Assembly: GCA_964580575.1 (NCBI GenBank)
Contig: CAZOLJ010000015.1
Span: 1-64,000 of the forward strand
Length of the DNA stretch: 64,000 nucleotides
Reading direction: 5' to 3'
From: CAVPDE01 sp964580575
GTDB lineage: Bacteria; Desulfobacterota; DSM-4660; Desulfatiglandales; HGW-15
Shown here: in pieces, positions 60,113 through 64,000 of the stretch
How the letters are laid out: each line of letters begins with the position of its first letter
How positions within the stretch are numbered: the stretch's first letter is position 1
Position numbers and translations under genes: made by a program
The notes under the pieces: model-generated
What the model was told of the DNA's origin: nothing
The model's input: the letters and a program-made list of their open reading frames with translations, nothing else
Database searches by the model: none

Positions 60113-60184
60113 ACCAACCAGGAACAGCATCCGGTCAAGACAGGGATCGTCGAAGGTCCCCTGGTCCTGAGCATCGTGCGATGA
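60113..60184 (+). pseudogene. 3' stub of a second metacaspase gene
   Basis: The frame TNQEQHPVKTGIVEGPLVLS followed by IVR and stop matches the last 23 residues of the intact metacaspase (TNQEQHPVKKGIVEGPLILS, IVR). The DNA differs at several positions, so it is a diverged paralogue, not a fresh copy. Sequence before 60113 does not match, marking a deletion or insertion breakpoint. The stop overlaps the next small gene by ATGA. Confidence 0.8.
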
Positions 60185-60342
60185 AGATCCTAAAACTGAT
60201 TCTCGGCCTGATCGCGGCACCGGCAGTGGTCGTCTCCGGCTTTATTTGGGGATATGCACCTCTTCGAGACGGGCGACTGGAGCTGAAGAACACCAGGTTC
60301 ACGCTGGATTTTCGTCTTGATTCTCCAACGTTTTTCAATTAG
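60181..60342 (+). CDS. Small membrane or secreted protein downstream of the metacaspase stub
   Basis: 53 residues starting at an ATGA overlap with the metacaspase stub. It begins with a basic residue pair and hydrophobic segment (KILKLILGLIAAPAVVVSGF), a signal anchor or signal peptide, then YAPLRDGRLELKNTRFTLDF and a stop after SPTFFN. It may be the truncated start of a larger exported protein that was once co-translated with the second metacaspase. No family recognised. Confidence 0.45.
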   Translation: MKILKLILGLIAAPAVVVSGFIWGYAPLRDGRLELKNTRFTLDFRLDSPTFFN

Positions 60343-60473
60343 TCTAACAAAATATAGAAAGACCTTCCAACACCCGTTGCGATAGGAGAGCGGCGTCAAA
60401 TTCAAGAATAGGGAAGGGTCAAGGGTGGATTTGAGTTTGCGTACTCGGGGAACGAGAATGGGAGGATGGAACA

Positions 60474-60698
60474 ATGGAAAAAGTAACTGTTGATGTCAGT
60501 GAGGCGCAGACCCACCTTAAAGAGCTTGTAGATCGGGTCAACGCCGGAGCCCAGGTCATCCTCAGCGAAAATGAAAAACCGATCGCTCGGATTGTGCCTG
60601 TTTCGGAGAAAATTGCGGGACTGCACGCCGGTTCGATCTGGACAAGCGAAGACTTCGACGAAGCGCTGGCCGATACCTTTTGGACGCAAGGGAAATGA
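60474..60698 (+). CDS. Phd/YefM-family antitoxin
   Basis: 74 residues. The N-terminal dimer fold has KVTVDVSEAQTHLKELVDRV and QVILSENEKPIARIVPV, the Phd/YefM signature. The C-terminus (SIWTSEDFDEALADTFW) is the usual toxin-wrapping tail for VapC partners. The stop overlaps the toxin start by ATGA. GGAGGATGGA provides the ribosome-binding site. It would bind and inhibit the PIN toxin and autoregulate the operon. Confidence 0.92.
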   Translation: MEKVTVDVSEAQTHLKELVDRVNAGAQVILSENEKPIARIVPVSEKIAGLHAGSIWTSEDFDEALADTFWTQGK

Positions 60699-61081
60699 GA
60701 CTCCTTCTGGACACTCACGTATTCATCTGGTGGGATAGTGAACCTGGGAAGCTATCGCCCCAGGCCTTGGGGTTGTGCCAGGATCCCAGCAATGAACTCA
60801 TTCTGAGCGTAGTCAGCCTCTGGGAAATCCAAATCAAGTCTCAAATGAATAAAGTCAGACTCCGCCTCCCGCTTTCCGACCTCGTTCAAGGCCAGCAAGA
60901 AACCAATGGTATGACCATTCTCCCTCTCACCGCCTTCCACGTTTACGGCTTGGATGGCCTGCCTTCCTACCACAAGGATCCATTCGATCGAATGCTTATT
61001 GTCCAGGCAAGAGTCGAAAAGCCGAGTCTTGTGAGTAGCGATGGGATAAGCAGGAGATATCCGATAGAGGTTGTCTGGTAG
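60695..61081 (+). CDS. vapC: VapC-type PIN-domain toxin
   Basis: 128 residues from ATG 60695. PIN acidic residues are in LLLDTHVFIWW (D6), NELILSVVSLWEIQIK (E near 43) and KDPFDRMLIVQAR (D near 96), and the C-terminal SSD is also present. This is the subfamily usually paired with Phd-type antitoxins, an RNase that cuts initiator tRNA or rRNA. Its start overlaps the antitoxin stop by four bases. All catalytic positions are kept, so the module looks functional. Confidence 0.92.
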   Translation: MRLLLDTHVFIWWDSEPGKLSPQALGLCQDPSNELILSVVSLWEIQIKSQMNKVRLRLPLSDLVQGQQETNGMTILPLTAFHVYGLDGLPSYHKDPFDRMLIVQARVEKPSLVSSDGISRRYPIEVVW

Positions 61082-61128
61082 CCCGAACCATTTCGCCGTC
61101 GAGACGTCGCCCGGAAGCTTTTAAATAA

Positions 61129-61260
61129 GGTCATCCTTCAGGGACACGGTTCAATGCGTGGAAGAAAATCTCCGAGAAATACTTGAGAGTCACGTATTTC
61201 GAGGCAGAAGAGGAAACGATTGTTTTGACCGCCGTAAAGAGGAAAAAGGGATGGAGGTGA
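61129..61260 (+). pseudogene. DUF4258-like C-terminal fragment
   Basis: The frame from 61129 to the TGA at 61258-61260 reads RFNAWKKISEKYLRVTYFEA then EEETIVLTAVKRKKGW. This matches the end of DUF4258-type proteins (W.KI...YL.VTY.E....I.V.TA). No start codon or N-terminal half is present, since a stop lies just upstream. Such genes commonly precede DUF2283 genes, as here. It is a remnant of that pair. Confidence 0.65.
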
Positions 61261-61266
61261 TCAGAA

Positions 61267-61485
61267 TTGAGAATTGAATATGATAAGGATGCGGACGCCT
61301 TGTATATCCAGCTAAGAGAAGCGTACGTGGAAGACAATGTTGACATTGAAGAAGCCATCACAGTGGACCTTGATGAAAACAGGCATGTCGTGGGGATTGA
61401 AATCCTGGATGCCAGCAGGAAACTTTCTCTTAGCGATATGGTCAACATTTCCATCGAGAATCTCCCTCTCGAAAACGTTGTCTAG
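61267..61485 (+). CDS. DUF2283 family protein
   Basis: 72 residues from a TTG with GGAGGT eight bases upstream. The DUF2283 signature is LRIEYDKDADALYIQLREAY and VDLDENRHVVGIEILDASRK. The family is often encoded next to DUF4258 proteins and is suspected to act as a toxin-antitoxin partner. Here its neighbour is truncated, so it may be an orphan antitoxin. The ribosome-binding site lies inside the remnant's last codons, showing former translational coupling. Confidence 0.88.
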   Translation: MRIEYDKDADALYIQLREAYVEDNVDIEEAITVDLDENRHVVGIEILDASRKLSLSDMVNISIENLPLENVV

Positions 61486-61505
61486 GGTACGAGAACCGCG
61501 GACTG

Positions 61506-62993
61506 TTACGATTCTTTGGCGCGGGTCAGCTTGGCGATTTTGCGGAAATGATGGCCGTAAATCGCGAAGGTCACCGAGAGCGGTAATAACCGGGGCCGGC
61601 GAAAAAAAGTCCACAACAGGATCTTCCAGTACTGGAATCGCTCTCTGCCGAGAATCCCCAGGCGGATGATGGAACGAAAGAATCCCACCAGAGCGTGAAA
61701 ATTCATGGGGGTTGTGATCTTCGGCGCTTTGTACTCCCTGAGAAAGGTCATGGCCCGCTTATAATAGGGCTTGGGCGAATAAATATGCTGAAGGATACTT
61801 CGGTATCCTTCACGCAACGCAGCGTTGCCCATCTTGGAAAGGATGTTGGTTGAGCCGTCCACGTTGTCTCCGGACATAAGGCCGATCAGTCGGCCCTCCC
61901 GTCTCATGCGCTCATAGAGTTTGGTCCCCGGGGGAGCGTTCAACAGTCCGACCATGGCCGTCACGATTCCGCTTTTCTGGATGAACTCGATCTGCCGCTG
62001 AAAGATGGAGGGGGTGTCGTTGTCGAATCCTACAATGAAGCCTCCCTGCACTTGAAGCCCGGCCCGCTGCATAAGCTTCACGCTCTCGATCAGGTCCCGG
62101 TTCTTGTTCTGCTGTTTGTTGCACTCCGCGAGACTCTCTTCACTGGGCGTTTCGATGCCGATGAAGACCGAGTCAAACCCGGCCTTGACCATCATCTCCA
62201 TGAGAATTTGGTCATCGGCCAGATTGACCGAGGCTTCTGTGTTGAAGGGGATCCCTCTCTTCCCTTGTTGCCACTGAATGAGAGCAGGAAGAAGGTGGGC
62301 CTTGAGATAGGCCTTGTTCCCTATAAAGTTGTCGTCCACAAAAAACACAGGGCCCCGCCAGCCCAGATTGTAAACCCCGTCCAGTTCCGTAATAATCTGT
62401 TCAGCCGTTTTGGTGCGCGACCGGTGCCCGAACAATGCGGTCACGTTGCAGAACTCACAGTTGAAAGGACACCCCCGCGAAAACTGGAGGCTCATGGAAG
62501 CGTAGTGTTTCAAATTCATCAACTCCCACATGGGAGCAGACGTTTCTTGAATATCACAAAAATCCGATGTCTCGTAGAGGGGCTTAGCACAACCCTTTTG
62601 CATGTCTTCCAGAAAAGGCGGAAGGGTCAATTCAGCTTCATTGAGCACGAAGTGGTCCACCTCAGCGAACTGACCGTGTTCGCTGGTGAAGAGCGGTCCT
62701 CCTGCGATGATTTTGAGGCCCGCACGCTTGCAGCGGGCAATGACCTCGCGCGCCGATTCTCGTTGCACCACCATGGCGCTGATGAAGGCGCAATCCGCCC
62801 AGGCCAGATCTTCTTCAGTGAGCTTGGCCACATTCAGATCCACCAACTTCAAGGACCATTCCTTGGGCAGCATCGAGGCGATGGTCAATAAGCCCAGCGG
62901 AGGAAATGCCGCTTTCTTGTGAATGAATTTCAGCGCGTGCTTGAAGCTCCAGAAGGTGTCGGGGTACTGCGGATAAATCAGAAGGGTTCGCAT
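61506..62993 (-). CDS. B12-binding-domain radical SAM protein (DUF4070 type)
   Basis: 495 residues. An N-terminal cobalamin-binding-like Rossmann domain (about 1-130, RTLLIYPQYPDTFWSFKHAL) is followed by the radical SAM core with CPFNCEFC (CxxxCxxC) and FVDDNFIGNKAYLKAHLLP. The C-terminal part (about 380-495) is DUF4070. The DxHxxG cobalamin motif is not evident, as in many of these proteins, so B12 may not be bound. Related enzymes alter lipids or hopanoids or other hydrophobic substrates, but no substrate can be assigned here. It stands alone and converges on DUF2283. Confidence 0.88.
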   Translation of the reverse strand: MRTLLIYPQYPDTFWSFKHALKFIHKKAAFPPLGLLTIASMLPKEWSLKLVDLNVAKLTEEDLAWADCAFISAMVVQRESAREVIARCKRAGLKIIAGGPLFTSEHGQFAEVDHFVLNEAELTLPPFLEDMQKGCAKPLYETSDFCDIQETSAPMWELMNLKHYASMSLQFSRGCPFNCEFCNVTALFGHRSRTKTAEQIITELDGVYNLGWRGPVFFVDDNFIGNKAYLKAHLLPALIQWQQGKRGIPFNTEASVNLADDQILMEMMVKAGFDSVFIGIETPSEESLAECNKQQNKNRDLIESVKLMQRAGLQVQGGFIVGFDNDTPSIFQRQIEFIQKSGIVTAMVGLLNAPPGTKLYERMRREGRLIGLMSGDNVDGSTNILSKMGNAALREGYRSILQHIYSPKPYYKRAMTFLREYKAPKITTPMNFHALVGFFRSIIRLGILGRERFQYWKILLWTFFRRPRLLPLSVTFAIYGHHFRKIAKLTRAKES

Positions 62994-63185
62994 GAATTTC
63001 TATTCCTCTATCGCTCTCCGGTCTTGCAGCCGGCCTTTACAGTTATGTTGAAGCGTTGAATGATACCTATTGAGCAGGGATTGTGTGACGAGTGTAGAAA
63101 CTTTTCCTTTTACCGGGGACAAGAAGAGACGGAGTTCTCGAAGAGAAAACCTATCACTGACGGAACACCAACCGGTCTGAATGTC

Positions 63186-63228
63186 AAAAGAGGGCACCCT
63201 ATCTCGATGCGACAGGGTGCCCTTTTTC
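63186..63228. terminator. Bidirectional rho-independent terminator below csp
   Basis: AGGGCACCCT (63191-63200) pairs with AGGGTGCCCT (63214-63223). T-runs lie on both outer sides (CTTTTT on plus, TCTTTT on minus). It lies 16 bases past the cold-shock gene stop on its strand. Confidence 0.85.
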
Positions 63229-63243
63229 AGTTTAGGTCAGCCG

Positions 63244-63444
63244 TTAAACCGGTGTGACGTTGGCTGCGGCCGGGCCTTTTTTCCCTTGCTCAATGTCAAA
63301 GGTGACTTGGTCGCCTTCTCTGAGCGACTTAAAGCCGGTTCCCTTGATCGCTGAATGATGAACAAATACGTCAGGACCGCCTTCTTGAGCAATAAACCCA
63401 AAGCCCTTCTGGTCATTAAACCACTTTACTGTTCCATTGGCCAT
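63244..63444 (-). CDS. cspA: Cold-shock protein (CspA family)
   Basis: 66 residues, full length. RNP1 KGFGFI and RNP2 VFVHHSAI are intact within the OB fold (GTVKWFNDQKGFGFIAQEGG). It is a single-stranded nucleic-acid chaperone. AAAGGAGG stands eight bases before the ATG. A leader of about 120 bases and a promoter-like pair at 63572-63599 lie upstream, and a strong terminator follows, so it is a single-gene unit. Whether it is cold-induced cannot be told. Confidence 0.96.
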   Translation of the reverse strand: MANGTVKWFNDQKGFGFIAQEGGPDVFVHHSAIKGTGFKSLREGDQVTFDIEQGKKGPAAANVTPV

Positions 63445-63571
63445 AGTGACAACCTCCTTTCAAAAGATTCTAATAGTTTCTAACTTCAGGCTGCCACTCT
63501 TGACAAATGGATTTTCCCTCAGAAGGAAACCGGCCCGCGTACAGCGCCAAGCCTTCTTAGTGATAAGGTAA

Positions 63572-63599
63572 ATTTTAAGCTTCTTTTAATCAAAGTCAA
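63572..63599 (-). promoter_or_regulatory. Probable csp promoter and long 5' leader
   Basis: On the minus strand TTGACT (63599-63594) and TAAAAT (63577-63572) are 16 bases apart. The expected start near 63565 gives a 5' leader of about 120 bases before the csp ATG, similar in length to regulated cold-shock leaders. The leader contains a GGTTTCCTTCTGAGGGAAAATCC stem-prone stretch. Confidence 0.6.
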
Positions 63600-63757
63600 G
63601 CTATTTAAAATTTACTTGTGGAAGATACCTTTTGCCCGAAATCCGCAATTGCTTGATGTTTGGTGTTTGTTTGGGTAAAAGGGAAGCGGTGCTTTGCTTG
63701 ATTTCCGCAAAGAAGAGAAAGCCTATCTCACAACCCTAAAGGCGAAAGGAGTGAGTC

Positions 63758-64000
63758 ATGGAATTCGGTTTGCCCCGTGTCAGTGAAATGATGGTCAAGT
63801 CGGCCAGGGATTTCTGCTCCCGCGAAGTGCCGCGCATCGATGCGTACATGATGGAGCACGACGATTATCCCCAGGATATGCTGCAAACCTTTGCCAAGGC
63901 CAGAATGCTGGGCCTTGTCGTTCCAAAGGAGGTTGGGGGTGTTGGAACCACCAACCTGAATTTCATTCTCCTGTGCGAAGAGCTGGGCCGCACAGGCTCC
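63758..64000 (+). CDS. Acyl-CoA dehydrogenase, N-terminal part (runs off the window)
   Basis: The gene starts at ATG 63758 with AAAGGAG six bases upstream and is still open at the window end (81 codons). MEFGLPRVSEMMVKSARDFC, FAKARMLGLVVPKEVGGVGT and LNFILLCEELGRTGS form the N-terminal helical domain of flavin acyl-CoA dehydrogenases (consensus E.GWLG...PEEYGG..........EELGR). It would oxidise an acyl-CoA thioester, possibly in the same organic-acid degradation as the ligase at 47887. Active-site Glu lies beyond the window. Confidence 0.88.
   Translation, partial: MEFGLPRVSEMMVKSARDFCSREVPRIDAYMMEHDDYPQDMLQTFAKARMLGLVVPKEVGGVGTTNLNFILLCEELGRTGS

Overview
This window is a moderately G+C-rich bacterial chromosome segment. 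Gene content points to an anaerobic Desulfobacterota-type (deltaproteobacterial) organism: a ComB-like phosphatase, DUF2284, a bacterial B-family DNA polymerase, a Liv transporter with an acyl-CoA ligase, a B12-binding radical SAM DUF4070 protein, an acyl-CoA dehydrogenase, and several families of hairpin repeats between genes. The assignment is inference. I recognised no rRNA or tRNA gene and no CRISPR array.

Layout. 0-0.7 kb holds decayed mobile-element-like genes. 0.8-6.9 kb: an alpha/beta hydrolase, a secreted glucoamylase-fold protein, ComB and a fumarate-reductase-like flavoprotein, then a small gene with an in-frame amber codon. 7-26.5 kb is a catabolic and transport region for amino acids, peptides and derivatives. 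It contains a SorC regulator beside a dehydrogenase/aldolase chimera, a metallophosphoesterase overlapping a ParB-AsnC hybrid, a dipeptide ABC transporter, an M20 amidohydrolase, an RpiR regulator and an N-acylamino acid racemase-like enzyme. It then continues with an AsnC-led run of saccharopine dehydrogenase-like enzyme, ornithine aminotransferase, polar amino-acid ABC transporter and opine dehydrogenase, ending in a D-cysteine desulfhydrase-like enzyme. 27-32.3 kb encodes two tandem paralogous PAS/GAF histidine kinases. 32.4-42.5 kb is mixed: YtfJ, a lipoprotein, a CBS protein, patatin overlapping DNA polymerase B, a cysteine desulfurase, DUF5661 and a flavin reductase. 43-49.5 kb is a complete livKHMGF branched-chain-type transporter joined to an acyl-CoA ligase. 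50-57.3 kb holds RmuC, MreB, an NlpC/P60 lipoprotein, a HAD hydrolase and a creatininase-family protein. 57.5-61.5 kb combines an EF-hand metacaspase lipoprotein, the 3' stub of a second metacaspase, and toxin-antitoxin modules (HigBA, Phd-VapC, a DUF4258/DUF2283 remnant). The window ends with a radical SAM protein, a cold-shock protein and the start of an acyl-CoA dehydrogenase.

The most unusual overall feature is a series of gene-joining or gene-truncating deletions. Dipeptide-transporter genes A and B are joined in frame, as are C and D. A phosphoglycerate dehydrogenase-like gene is joined to an HpaI aldolase tail. A solute-binding protein lacks its N-terminal half, and MFS, PIN, metacaspase and DUF4258 genes survive only as fragments. 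Either this genome is undergoing operon decay, or the assembly has collapsed adjacent genes. The best candidate for new biology is the calcium-type (EF-hand) metacaspase lipoprotein locus with its paralogue remnant and surrounding toxin-antitoxin genes. Next come the twin kinases with a five-cysteine cluster inside the ATPase domain, and the phosphoesterase/ParB-AsnC pair.
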